Below are positions 8,888-16,631 of a DNA stretch of 64,000 nt, one piece after another. The translations under genes and the position numbers were made by a program. The notes under the pieces were generated by a model that was given only the letters and a program-made list of their open reading frames with translations, did not search any database and was not told the DNA's origin. This DNA comes from Lentzea nigeriaca. GTDB taxonomy: Bacteria; Actinomycetota; Actinomycetes; Mycobacteriales; Pseudonocardiaceae. Every line of letters starts with the position of its first letter. The first letter of the stretch is position 1. The stretch spans positions 29,368-93,367 of the forward strand of contig NZ_JAFBCX010000025.1 in the NCBI RefSeq assembly GCF_016907955.1. Reading direction: 5' to 3'.

Positions 8888-10003
8888 ATGACGCGCATCG
8901 TGATCGCCGGAGGAGGGATGAGCGGGCTGAGTCTCGCGGCACATCTCGCGGTGGCGGATCACCGGCATCCCGTGGTGGTGGTCGACGACGGCAGTACGCC
9001 GCTGGAGACCAGGACGTGGGCGTCCTGGAGCTCCAGGCCAGGGCTGCTCGACGCAGCGGCGAGCCGGTGGTTCGACAAGATCCGCGTGCACGTGAACGGG
9101 CGGACGACCGTGCTGCGACTGGGCTCCTATCGCTACCGGGTCGTGCGCGGAGAGGATCTTGCCGCCGTCGTGCGCAGGTATACCGATCCTCTGCGCCACT
9201 TCACGTGCCAAGACGGTCATGTCGACGGCATCGCCGACGGCGGGGTGATCGTCGACGGGCAGTTTCTGCGGGCCAGGTGGGTGTTCGACAGCGTGATCGG
9301 CGCGGACATGCAACCTCCTGCGGACGCCCAGCTCGCGTTCCGCGGGTGGCGGGTCTCGAGCGAGCGGGCGGTGTTCGATGCGGAGATCCCGACGCTGTTC
9401 GACTTCCGCACACCGCAGCGGAAGGGAGCGAGCTTCGTGTATGTGTTGCCTGAGGACGCGCATCACGCTCTGGTGGAGCACACGTCGTTCGTCGCGCCGG
9501 GGACACCACAGGACGAGGCAGCTCAGCGGGAGGCTCTTGCCGAGTACCTGACGGAGGTCGCGGGCGCTGACGACTACGAGATCGAACGGGAAGAGCACGC
9601 GGTGCTGCCGTTGTGCGCTGCCCCTGCCTCGCGCCGGCACGGCCACGTGCTCACGATCGGGGCACTCGGAGGTCTGCTGAAGGCGTCGACCGGCTTCGCC
9701 TACCAGCGCGTCCAGCGGGACAGCGCGGCGATCGCGGAGTCGCTGCAGCGCCACGGCCATCCGTTCGACCTGCCGGTGGCCCCTGCCCGGTTCCGGCTGT
9801 TCGACGGCGTGCTGCTCGACGTCGTCACCCGCGAACCCGCGCAGCTCGAGCGGGCGTTCGGTGCGCTGTTCCGGTACCGCACCGCTGAGCCCGCCCTGCG
9901 GTTCCTCGACGAGGCGACGTCGGTGCCGCAGGAATGGCAGCTGTTCGCGGGGATGCCCGCGGCGACCTACCTGGCGGCCGCGCGGCACCGTCTCGTCCGC
10001 TAG
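8888..10003 (+). CDS. Lycopene cyclase family FAD-dependent protein
   Basis: A 371-residue flavoprotein. The N-terminal dinucleotide fold reads GGGMSGLSLAAHL (residues 7-19), and a second family stretch (VVRGEDLAAVV) is present near residue 88. 'FVYVLPEDAHHALVEHT' (about 186-202) resembles the lycopene cyclase CrtY/CrtL region. Members fold the ends of lycopene into beta- or epsilon-rings without net redox change. There are no other carotenoid genes in the window, so the substrate may come from elsewhere or the protein may act on another polyene. It shares the DosR-like box at 8817-8830 with the divergent operon, so its product may be made during oxygen limitation (inference). Confidence 0.7.
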   Translation: MTRIVIAGGGMSGLSLAAHLAVADHRHPVVVVDDGSTPLETRTWASWSSRPGLLDAAASRWFDKIRVHVNGRTTVLRLGSYRYRVVRGEDLAAVVRRYTDPLRHFTCQDGHVDGIADGGVIVDGQFLRARWVFDSVIGADMQPPADAQLAFRGWRVSSERAVFDAEIPTLFDFRTPQRKGASFVYVLPEDAHHALVEHTSFVAPGTPQDEAAQREALAEYLTEVAGADDYEIEREEHAVLPLCAAPASRRHGHVLTIGALGGLLKASTGFAYQRVQRDSAAIAESLQRHGHPFDLPVAPARFRLFDGVLLDVVTREPAQLERAFGALFRYRTAEPALRFLDEATSVPQEWQLFAGMPAATYLAAARHRLVR

Positions 10004-10008
10004 TGCCG

Positions 10009-10035
10009 GTGGTGCGTTCCGTGCCACCGCACCAC
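10009..10035. terminator. Possible hairpin terminator after the flavoprotein gene
   Basis: GTGGTGCG and CGCACCAC pair across an 11-base loop, 6 bases after the TAG stop of the flavoprotein gene. There is no T-run, as is usual in GC-rich actinobacteria. Confidence 0.4.
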
Positions 10036-10077
10036 GACGATCGTGGCAGCGACGGTGAGCGCGGCCCGTGCGGAGCA

Positions 10078-10091
10078 GAGTCCAAGGGCCC
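10078..10091. promoter_or_regulatory. Weak DosR-like box (GAGTCCAAGGGCCC)
   Basis: Three mismatches to GGGACNNNNGTCCC, but it is 60 bp from the tandem universal stress gene start, the same spacing as stronger boxes, and it resembles the box at 48871 (GAGTCCAACGTCCC). Confidence 0.35.
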
Positions 10092-10150
10092 GGACGGCGC
10101 GGGCACGTCCGCTCTGCTCGGGTCACGACACAGGGCGAATCGTGGGTCGC

Positions 10151-11056
10151 ATGCGAGGAAATTCCGGTACCGATGCCAAGAAGTCACCGTCCGCGCCGAT
10201 CGTGGTGGGCGTCGACGGATCCGCTTCGGCGCTTGCCGCCGCCAGCTGGGCTGCGGCCGAAGGCGCGCGGCTGCACGTGCCGCTGCGGCTGGTGCACGGC
10301 TTCATGTTGCCCACCAGCGGCTACCCGGAGATGCTGATCACCGGCACCGAAGCGCGCCATGCGATCGAGCGGCAGGCGCGGGACTGGCTGACCGAGGCGG
10401 CTGCGGCTGCTCGCGCGACGGCGCCGGACGTGGAGATCACGACCGAGGTCCTGTGTTGCGGCGCGGCAGGTCTGCTCGTGGAGGAGTCGAAGAGGGCGCG
10501 GCTCGTGGTGGTCGGCTCGCGGGGGCTCGGTACGGTCACCGGACTGCTCGTCGGTTCCACCGCGGTCGCGCTGGTGGCGCACGGCCACAGCCCGGTGGTC
10601 GTGGTGCGCGGCACGGAGATGCCCCACGGTCCTGTCGTTGTCGGCGTGGACGGTTCCCCGACGAGTGAGGCGGCAGTGGAGTTCGCGTTCGAGGCGGCCT
10701 CGATGCGGGGTGCGGTGCTGATCGCGGTCATGACGTCGCAGGACTTCACGGTGGACAGCGCGTACAACGTCTCACGGATCGCGACCGACTGGGCACAGGT
10801 CGAGGAGGACGAACGCCGGCTGCTCGCCCAGCGGCTCGCCGGGTGGCAGGAGAAGTACCCGGATGTCGAGGTCCATCGCGTGGTGCTGCGCGAGCGGCCG
10901 GCACGGGCGCTCATGCGGTACGGAGCGGAGGCGCAGTTGCTGGTCGTCGGCAGCCACGGTCACGGTGGCTTCGCAGGCATGCTGATCGGCTCGACGAGCC
11001 AGGCGTTGGTGCACCACGCCCCCTGTCCGCTGGCGATCGTCCGCGCACCGGAGTGA
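10151..11056 (+). CDS. Tandem-domain universal stress protein
   Basis: A 301-residue protein with two universal stress domains (about 16-155 and 158-299). Each begins with the strand PIVVGVDGS or PVVVGVDGSP and ends with the ATP-binding pattern G-x2-G-x9-G-S: VVGSRGLGTVTGLLVGST in the first and VVGSHGHGGFAGMLIGST in the second. Tandem proteins of this type (for example Rv2623 in M. tuberculosis) bind ATP and slow growth in dormancy. The ATG at 10151 is chosen because the conserved domain begins 16 residues later; a GTG lies three codons upstream. It heads a cluster of USP and CBS genes and has a damaged paralogue at 50172-50937. Confidence 0.9.
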   Translation: MRGNSGTDAKKSPSAPIVVGVDGSASALAAASWAAAEGARLHVPLRLVHGFMLPTSGYPEMLITGTEARHAIERQARDWLTEAAAAARATAPDVEITTEVLCCGAAGLLVEESKRARLVVVGSRGLGTVTGLLVGSTAVALVAHGHSPVVVVRGTEMPHGPVVVGVDGSPTSEAAVEFAFEAASMRGAVLIAVMTSQDFTVDSAYNVSRIATDWAQVEEDERRLLAQRLAGWQEKYPDVEVHRVVLRERPARALMRYGAEAQLLVVGSHGHGGFAGMLIGSTSQALVHHAPCPLAIVRAPE

Positions 11057-11061
11057 CGGCA

Positions 11062-11075
11062 AGGACCTACGTCCC
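11062..11075. promoter_or_regulatory. DosR/DevR-like box (AGGACCTACGTCCC)
   Basis: One mismatch to GGGACNNNNGTCCC, 59 bp upstream of the CBS gene start at 11135. It gives the CBS gene its own promoter inside the cluster. Confidence 0.65.
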
Positions 11076-11134
11076 CACCGGGAGATGGCCAACCGCACTG
11101 CCCGGCTGCGCCGACGGAGCACAGGCTCAACGGT

Positions 11135-11695
11135 ATGAACGCTGCAGATGTGATGACCAGTCCAGCGGTTGTGGTGAACCCGGCCACCACGGTCCGCGCC
11201 GCGAGTGCGCTGCTGGGTGATCACGGGTTCTCCGCCCTGCCCGTGGTGGACGACGAGGGCAGACTGGTCGGGATCGTGTCCGGTGCCGACCTCCTGCTGG
11301 CGGGCATGACGCCGGAGACCGTGAACGGGCCCGTTGCACGGGTGATGCGCAAGGCGGTGATCAGCGCGCCGACGACGGCCACGCCCGCGGAACTGACCAC
11401 GACCATGTTGTCGCAACGGCTGCGGTGCCTGCCGATCGTGACGGAAGGGCAGCTGCTGGTCGGGGTGGTGAGCCGCAGCGACCTGCTGCGCATCCTCACC
11501 CCCGCCGACGCGGTGCTCGCGGCGCGAGTCGACGCGGCGCTGCGAGCCTACAGCGGCAGTCCACGGTGGACGGTGTCGGTACACGCCGGCGACGTCAGCG
11601 TGTCCGGTCCGTTCGCGGACGTGGCCGAACGCAAGGTGGTCGAGGCGCTGGTGCGCACCGTACCCGGCGTGCGCGGGTCGAGCGTCGCCTCCTGA
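11135..11695 (+). CDS. CBS-pair protein with C-terminal BON-like domain
   Basis: A 186-residue protein. Two CBS motifs form a Bateman module (about 1-58 and 68-125), each with the pattern ADVMTSP...FSALPVVDDEGRLVG...ADLL. Bateman modules bind adenosyl nucleotides and report energy state. Residues 142-180 (WTVSVHAGDVSVSGPF onward, ending TVPGV) have the strand-turn-helix pattern of a BON domain, usually linked to membranes or phospholipid. The closest dormancy parallel is Hrp1 (Rv2626c), which has only the CBS pair. Its own DosR-like box lies at 11062. A close paralogue is at 49603. Confidence 0.85.
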   Translation: MNAADVMTSPAVVVNPATTVRAASALLGDHGFSALPVVDDEGRLVGIVSGADLLLAGMTPETVNGPVARVMRKAVISAPTTATPAELTTTMLSQRLRCLPIVTEGQLLVGVVSRSDLLRILTPADAVLAARVDAALRAYSGSPRWTVSVHAGDVSVSGPFADVAERKVVEALVRTVPGVRGSSVAS

Positions 11696-11709
11696 GGGAC
11701 CTAGGTCCC
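11696..11709. promoter_or_regulatory. Perfect DosR/DevR-like box (GGGACCTAGGTCCC)
   Basis: A 14-bp perfect palindrome with no mismatch to GGGACNNNNGTCCC, 60 bp ahead of the USP start at 11769. It overlaps the last bases of the CBS gene (stop 11693-11695) by adjacency only. Confidence 0.8.
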
Positions 11710-11768
11710 GAGCAGGGCGGGTCCCGGGCCACTGACCGCCAGGCAGGTCTCCCGAGACGCTGAAGTAC

Positions 11769-12203
11769 ATGAGCGACAACGAACTTCGCCCGATCGTGGT
11801 CGGTGTCGACGGGTCCGCGGCCGGCAGAGCGGCACTTCGCTGGGCTGCGGAGGAAGCGCGCCGCCACGACTCGCCGCTCGACGCCGTCTCCGTGTGGCAC
11901 ATGGACTACAGCGTCATGATGGCGCCTGGGGCGGCCGCCTCGGGGTTGGACCCGGCCGGCATCGAGGCGGCCAACCGGTCCGTGCTCGACGCGGCGACGG
12001 CGGACGTCCACGACGTGGACCTGCGGCGGATTCTCATCGAGGGCGATGTGAAGAAGCTGCTCGTCGAGATGTCCCGGGACGCGCGGATGCTCGTGGTCGG
12101 CAACCGCGGGCACAACGCGGCGACCGAGCTGCTCCTGGGATCGGTGAGCGCCTACTGCGTGCACCACGCGAGCTGTCCCGTCGTCGTCATCAAGGCGTCC
12201 TGA
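11769..12203 (+). CDS. Single-domain universal stress protein
   Basis: A 144-residue USP. The first strand is PIVVGVDGS (8-16) and the ATP-binding motif is VVGNRGHNAATELLLGSVS (about 111-129), so nucleotide binding is expected. 'YCVHHASCPVVVIK' closes the domain. The gene has its own perfect DosR-like box at 11696. The protein and even its leader resemble the USP at 53087 (both start MS-x-NE-x-RP), pointing to duplication of gene plus promoter. Its stop overlaps a small open frame by one base. Confidence 0.9.
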   Translation: MSDNELRPIVVGVDGSAAGRAALRWAAEEARRHDSPLDAVSVWHMDYSVMMAPGAAASGLDPAGIEAANRSVLDAATADVHDVDLRRILIEGDVKKLLVEMSRDARMLVVGNRGHNAATELLLGSVSAYCVHHASCPVVVIKAS

Positions 12204-12292
12204 TGAACGCGATGCCGCACCGGCTCGCCGTTCACAACACGCTCCGGCAGCCGCCGGAGATCGAGATCCGAGTCGATGAGGAGCTGCGATGA
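12203..12292 (+). CDS. Possible 29-residue small protein between two USP genes
   Basis: An ATG at 12203 overlaps the TGA of the upstream USP, and the frame ends in a TGA (12290-12292) that overlaps the ATG of the next USP. The 29-residue product ends in a charged stretch (EIEIRVDEELR). Exact coupling on both sides suggests it is translated; it may be a real small protein or only a reading bridge that keeps ribosomes moving between the USP genes. No homologue is recognised. Confidence 0.35.
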   Translation: MNAMPHRLAVHNTLRQPPEIEIRVDEELR

Positions 12293-12741
12293 CCACCGAG
12301 AAAGCACCGATCGTCGTCGGCGTGGACGGGACGCCCGCGTCCGACCAGGCACTGCGCTGGGCGATGGACGAGGCGACCTTGCGGACCTGTCCGCTGCACG
12401 TCGTGCACGCGTGGACGTTCGAGCCGATGGTCGACTGGAACGAGACCACTGTGCAGGAGCGGATGCGGCAGTCGGAAGCGCTGGTGGAGAAAGCTGTCGG
12501 TGCAGCGCTGGAGGGCCGGTCCGAGCAGCCCGAGATCGAGCGGCGCAGCCTGCGCGGTGACGCCGCCGAGGTGCTGGAGGAGGCGTCGAAGGGGGCGGCG
12601 CTGCTGGTGGTCGCGTCGCACACCGGGCATCGAATGCGCCAGATCGTGATGGGTTCGACCAGCATGCACTGCGTGCGGCATTCGTCGGCGCCGGTGGTCG
12701 TGATCCCGGTGAACGAGCACTCAGCGAGTGACGAGACGTAG
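12289..12741 (+). CDS. Universal stress protein
   Basis: A 150-residue USP with first strand PIVVGVDGTP (8-17) and an ATP-site variant VVASHTGHRMRQIVMGSTS, in which the first glycine of the G-x2-G motif is shifted (ASHTGH), so nucleotide binding is likely but not certain. Residues HVVHAW and EPMVDW mark a subfamily shared with the USP at 58457, which is a close paralogue along its full length. It starts by ATGA overlap with the preceding small frame. Confidence 0.88.
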   Translation: MTTEKAPIVVGVDGTPASDQALRWAMDEATLRTCPLHVVHAWTFEPMVDWNETTVQERMRQSEALVEKAVGAALEGRSEQPEIERRSLRGDAAEVLEEASKGAALLVVASHTGHRMRQIVMGSTSMHCVRHSSAPVVVIPVNEHSASDET

Positions 12742-12748
12742 GGAGGCA

Positions 12749-14134
12749 ATGATGACTACCGCCACTACCGGTTATCCGGTGCACGTGCACGCACGGCTGG
12801 ACCCCGGCCTGAGCCGGTGGTTGTGGCTGGTGAAGTGGTTCCTCGCGATTCCGCACTACCTGGTGCTCGCGTTCCTGTGGCTGGGGTTCGCGGTGTTCAG
12901 CGTGGTGGCGTTCTTCGCGATCCTGTTCACCGGCCGCTATCCGCGGGCGTTGTTCGACTTCAACGTCGGTGTGCTGCGGTGGTCGTGGCGCGTCGCGTAC
13001 TACACCTACGGTGCACTGGCGACCGACCGCTACCCGCCGTTCAGCCTCGGCGCCGAGCCGGACTACCCCGCGACGCTCGACATCGCCTACCCGGAACACC
13101 TGTCCCGCGGACTGGTGCTGGTGAAGTGGTGGCTGCTGGCGATCCCGCACTACCTGATCGTCGGGTTCTTCGTCGGCGGGGGCAGCTATGTCGCTTACGA
13201 AACCGGCCAGACCGTGTACAACTCCGGGGGCGGCCTGGTCGGGCTGATGGCGTTCTTCGCCGGCGTGGCGCTGCTGTTCACCGGCCGCTACCCGAAGGGG
13301 TTGTTCGACTTCGTGCTCGGCATGGACCGCTGGGCGTTGCGCGTGGCCGCCTACGCCGGGCTGATGACCGACACCTATCCGCCGTTCCGCTTCGACACCG
13401 GCGGCGACGAGCCGGGCAGCACGACGATCGAACAGTCACCTCCGCCTCCTGCCGAGCACCGTGGCTGGACGACAGGACGTGTCATCTCGGTCGTGCTCGG
13501 GGCGCTGCTGCTCCTCACCGGAGGCGCGATCGGCGGCACCGGCGGGTTCGGGCTCTGGGCCGACTCGACACAACGCGACGCGGCCGGATTCCTCAGCACC
13601 GGCGCGGAGTCGTTCCGCGGCACGGGCTATGCGCTGGAGTTCGGCACGCTGGAGCTGCGCTGGACCGACGCGGACTGGGTGCTCGCCGACGACTGGCTCG
13701 GCGAGGTCCGGTTGAAGGCGGACAACGGCGTGTTCATCGGTATTGGCAGGACTGACGACGTCACGCGCTATCTGTCCGGTGTGGAGCACGACGAGGTGAG
13801 CATGGCCGAGTCGAGGGTGAGCTACCTGCATCGCGACGGCGGAGCGCCCGCTGATCCTGCCGCGCAGACCTTCTGGGCGGCATCCGGTACCGGTGAGGTG
13901 ACCTGGCGGGCCGAGCAGGGCAGCTGGACCGCGGTGGTGCTGAACTCGAATCGCTCTCAGGTGGTCGAAACCCGTCTCGTCGCGCAGGCTCAGGTGCCCG
14001 CGTTGCGGCCGGTGTCGATCGGCCTGATCATCGGCGGCAGCGTGATGTTGTTGCTGGGCCTGGTTTTGATGCTGGTGGCCGCGCTGACCGCCGGTCAGTC
14101 CCGGCGCAACGGTACGACGACCTCGGTGACGTAG
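12749..14134 (+). CDS. DUF4389 domain membrane protein
   Basis: A 461-residue protein with an internal duplication: the blocks LVKWFLAIPHYLV...LFTGRYPRALFDF...RYPPF (about 28-108) and LVKWWLLAIPHYLI...LFTGRYPKGLFDF...YPPF (about 125-210) are two DUF4389 copies, each with two to three helices. Another transmembrane helix near residue 250 is followed by an extracytoplasmic beta-rich region and a final helix near 425-450. Function is unknown; in other actinobacteria this family sits beside stress genes. GGGAGG lies 4-9 bases before the ATG at 12749. It is the last gene of the USP/CBS cluster. Confidence 0.75.
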   Translation: MMTTATTGYPVHVHARLDPGLSRWLWLVKWFLAIPHYLVLAFLWLGFAVFSVVAFFAILFTGRYPRALFDFNVGVLRWSWRVAYYTYGALATDRYPPFSLGAEPDYPATLDIAYPEHLSRGLVLVKWWLLAIPHYLIVGFFVGGGSYVAYETGQTVYNSGGGLVGLMAFFAGVALLFTGRYPKGLFDFVLGMDRWALRVAAYAGLMTDTYPPFRFDTGGDEPGSTTIEQSPPPPAEHRGWTTGRVISVVLGALLLLTGGAIGGTGGFGLWADSTQRDAAGFLSTGAESFRGTGYALEFGTLELRWTDADWVLADDWLGEVRLKADNGVFIGIGRTDDVTRYLSGVEHDEVSMAESRVSYLHRDGGAPADPAAQTFWAASGTGEVTWRAEQGSWTAVVLNSNRSQVVETRLVAQAQVPALRPVSIGLIIGGSVMLLLGLVLMLVAALTAGQSRRNGTTTSVT

Positions 14135-14330
14135 TCGTCGGGGCTCTTCGCCGTGCCCGGTCCCGTAAGGTACAGCTCGCGCGGCGGACCTGCTTGGTGG
14201 TGGCCGTGTTCGCGTGGATCCACGCGAACACGGCCTCGTAGGTGGCGGTGATGGCGTCGTAGGGGCCGTGGCGACACGTCTGAGCAACCGGTCCTTCTGG
14301 CAGGACCACGATGTCGATAGGTCCCGTGCG
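14095..14330 (-). pseudogene. GyrI-like effector-binding domain remnant (frameshifted)
   Basis: On the minus strand, 14324-14187 encodes a GyrI/AraC-effector-like core (IVVLPEGPVAQTCRHGPYD, then AITATYEAVFAWI). The frame then shifts near 14181-14187 and the typical family end follows (RELYLTGPG, then PDDYVTEVVVPL) to a TGA at 14095-14097. The upstream half of the gene is missing. The 3' end overlaps the 3' end of the DUF4389 gene on the other strand. It is a broken fragment of a small-molecule-binding protein. Confidence 0.7.
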
Positions 14331-14340
14331 GCCGGCGTAC

Positions 14341-14524
14341 CCGAGATCGGCAGTACCAGCGTGGCGGCCAGTGCTCGTGGCACTCGGTGACTGCGGAGCC
14401 ACGACACAGCGGGCGCCAGCAGCGCCGCGAGGAGTACCGCCACCGCAAGGGGAACGAGCACAGCGGCCAACGCCGCCGCGGCCCGCCAGCCCACGTACGC
14501 GAGCGCCGGCAGCACCAGGGCGGC
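14341..14524 (-). pseudogene. AI-2E family transporter N-terminal fragment
   Basis: Minus-strand translation of about 58 residues gives a hydrophobic pair of helices followed by LAPAVSWLRSHRVPRALAA, the characteristic N-terminal segment of AI-2E/PerM-type transporters. It is cut off on the right by the inverted repeat and on the left by the GyrI remnant, with no start or stop of its own. Confidence 0.6.
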
Positions 14525-14548
14525 GATGCCGCCCTGGTGCTGCCGGCG
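14504..14548. terminator. Perfect 21-bp inverted repeat with 3-base loop
   Basis: Bases 14504-14524 and 14528-14548 are exact reverse complements around the loop GAT. The structure begins 13 bases after the stop of the LiaF-like gene (minus strand), where a terminator is expected. The absence of any mismatch and of a T-run is notable; part of it overlaps the AI-2E remnant, so it may have arisen by a local palindromic duplication. Confidence 0.65.
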
Positions 14549-14560
14549 CAGGCGGGTCGG

Positions 14561-15214
14561 TCATGGTTTCGGTTGGTTCGCGACCACAACTGCACCGAAA
14601 AGCGCCGTGCCGTTCACGGTCAGCACGGGTGCGTCGTCGGGGAGGTCACGGTGCTCGTTGGTGGTCTTGTCGTCGATGCCGCCCATGAACGGCAGCCCGC
14701 CGACCGATACGCGCCAGCCCTCCGGCACGAGCACGTCGACTCCGCCGAAGAGCGCGAACGCGTCGATGTCAGCGTCATTGTCGATGTGCGCCTCACGGAG
14801 GTCGAGCGTCGCACCTCCGAAGATGGCCGAGACATCGGCGTGCCGCAGGTGCTTCGAGCGCTCTTTCGTGCTGGCGCCGCCGAACATCGCAATGGGCGTG
14901 CGGGTCCCGTGGTGCCGACGCAGTCCGATGAGCACGGCGACTCCCACCCCGGCGAGCAGTGTGGGCAACAGGAGGTCCCCGCTCGTCCAGTCGAGAGTGC
15001 CCGCGAGCAGCACGAGGCCGAGTACCACGATCACGACCGGACCCAGCGACACCCGCCGTTCCGCGGCCATGGCGACAACGCCGAGCACGACCACAGCGAC
15101 CGGCCACCAGTCCGCGATGACCGGACCGGAGTCGAGAACACCGACCGCGTCGAGGATGCCGAACACACCGAGTGCGAGCAACACCAACCCGATCCACAGT
15201 CGCACGGGTTTCAC
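14561..15214 (-). CDS. LiaF-like cell-envelope stress membrane protein
   Basis: A 217-residue protein with four hydrophobic helices in the first half and a C-terminal beta-solenoid with repeats of the type AIFGGATLDLR, ALFGGVDVLVPEGWRV and ALFGAVVV, which is the 'cell wall-active antibiotics response' (LiaF/DUF2154) fold. Family members act at the membrane in the response to envelope stress. The GTG at 15214 overlaps the TGA of the upstream DUF4342 gene, which settles the start. The gene is followed by a perfect hairpin at 14504-14548. Confidence 0.78.
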   Translation of the reverse strand: MKPVRLWIGLVLLALGVFGILDAVGVLDSGPVIADWWPVAVVVLGVVAMAAERRVSLGPVVIVVLGLVLLAGTLDWTSGDLLLPTLLAGVGVAVLIGLRRHHGTRTPIAMFGGASTKERSKHLRHADVSAIFGGATLDLREAHIDNDADIDAFALFGGVDVLVPEGWRVSVGGLPFMGGIDDKTTNEHRDLPDDAPVLTVNGTALFGAVVVANQPKP

Positions 15215-15465
15215 GGTTGTTCTCCCTGCCGTTCGACCTCGATGGTCCACTCGCTCGCGAGCGCGGCGATGGCACCGATGGCCGTCACGACGGGCGCGGC
15301 GATCGCGGCCACGACACCAGCGGTGACCGGGACCTCCAGCACGGTGTGTCCCTTGTCGTTCTTGATGATGAGGCGCCGGACGTTGCCCTCGTGGATGAGC
15401 TGCTTGGCCTTCTGGACGAGTGCCTCGCCGCGCAGACGGGTCTCGGTCTTCTGTTCGATAGACAT
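15211..15465 (-). CDS. DUF4342 domain protein
   Basis: An 84-residue protein. Residues 8-40 form a basic helix (GEALVQKAKQLIHEGNVRRL) followed by IIKNDKGHTVLEVPV, then a hydrophobic stretch (about 47-70). This is the DUF4342 layout: a UBA-like helical part and a membrane-inserting tail. The ATG at 15465 (MSIEQ) is chosen because a GGGAG motif precedes it. Function unknown. It is translationally coupled to the LiaF-like gene, implying a joint envelope role. Confidence 0.72.
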   Translation of the reverse strand: MSIEQKTETRLRGEALVQKAKQLIHEGNVRRLIIKNDKGHTVLEVPVTAGVVAAIAAPVVTAIGAIAALASEWTIEVERQGEQP

Positions 15466-15527
15466 GGTTCGTCTCCCTTCCACCACCACGATCTACCCGC
15501 GTGCGGCGGCAGGGCAGTGACCTTCGG

Positions 15528-16631
15528 TCATGCGTGCGGGGACGTCGGCCACTGCTGCGTCGACGGCGTCACAGCCAGGTGGTCGACGACGGCACTGAGG
15601 TCGCCTCGCTCGCTCAACACCCGGCGTTGCCGGGCCGCACCGCCGCCACAGCTCCGCAGCCACGAGAGGCATTGCTCGACGAAGCAGAGGTCGCCCACGT
15701 CGTGCAGGGCGAGGCGCACGTGGGATACCAGCCGGTCGACCAGGTCCCAGCCTGTGCAAGGCCGGCCGGACACGGCGTCGAGACAGCGGCCGTCCAACCC
15801 GGCCATCGCGGCATGGGCGCACGCGGCCCGCAGGACAGCGTCGGGAGGACTCTTCGTTGGCGTGGAAACCAGAGCGGTGCTGACCAATGCGCGCGTGAGT
15901 GCCGCCTGCAGCAGTGCCTCGTCGACGGTGGTTGCAACATCCGCGATCCGCACCTCAACGGTCGGAGCATGCCGTGACGGGCGGACGTAGTAATAGACCA
16001 TGCCCGGATCGGTGATCACCTCGGAGTCGACCAACCGGGCTACAAGGTCGTCGTAGTGAGCGGCACTGCGAAACCGCGGCGGCACACCGCACACGGGCCA
16101 GCGTGACCAGATGTTCGTGCGCCAGCTGGCATGTTTGGTGTCCCTGCCGTCGAAGAACGGCGAGTTCGCGCCGAGCACGAGCAGAGCGGGTAGCCACGGG
16201 CGGATGTGGTTGCTCGCGCGGATCGCGTGGTCGGCGTCCGGCACGCCGACGTGCACGTGACATCCGCAAACGCCTTGGTCCTCGGCCAGCGCGCCGTACA
16301 CGGCGGCCATCCGCTGGTAGCGCTCGGCTGTGGTCACAGGAGGCGGGCCCGGCCGTCCCAACGGTGGCGTGCCGCTCGCGAGGAGCAGCGCGCCGTGGCG
16401 GCGGGCAGCACCCGCGAGCACCTCGCGGCCGCGGTTGAGCTCGCGCCGCAGCGACGGGAGGTCTGCGCACACCGGTGCCGCGAACTCGATCTGTGCGGGC
16501 GAGAACTCCCGATGAAAGTCCGCTTCGGACAGTTCGGCGACGATCGAGGCACCCGCTGCGAGCGGACGCCTGCTGACGGCGTCGACGACGAGGTACTCCT
16601 CCTCGACTCCGAGCGAGAGCGCGGCGATCAT
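15528..16631 (-). CDS. YbdK-like carboxylate-amine ligase (glutamate-cysteine ligase 2 family)
   Basis: A 367-residue member of the GCS2 family. The N-terminal LGVEEEYLVVD (7-17) carries the metal-binding glutamates. HVHVGVPD (about 126-133), RxNIWxRW (about 171-177) and VEVRIADV (about 229-236) are further family landmarks. These enzymes join glutamate to cysteine or a related amine with ATP; in actinobacteria that lack glutathione the true product is usually unknown. The ATG overlaps the stop of the upstream phosphoribosyltransferase-hydrolase gene. It is the last gene of a three-gene operon with a dormancy-type protease. Confidence 0.8.
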   Translation of the reverse strand: MIAALSLGVEEEYLVVDAVSRRPLAAGASIVAELSEADFHREFSPAQIEFAAPVCADLPSLRRELNRGREVLAGAARRHGALLLASGTPPLGRPGPPPVTTAERYQRMAAVYGALAEDQGVCGCHVHVGVPDADHAIRASNHIRPWLPALLVLGANSPFFDGRDTKHASWRTNIWSRWPVCGVPPRFRSAAHYDDLVARLVDSEVITDPGMVYYYVRPSRHAPTVEVRIADVATTVDEALLQAALTRALVSTALVSTPTKSPPDAVLRAACAHAAMAGLDGRCLDAVSGRPCTGWDLVDRLVSHVRLALHDVGDLCFVEQCLSWLRSCGGGAARQRRVLSERGDLSAVVDHLAVTPSTQQWPTSPHA

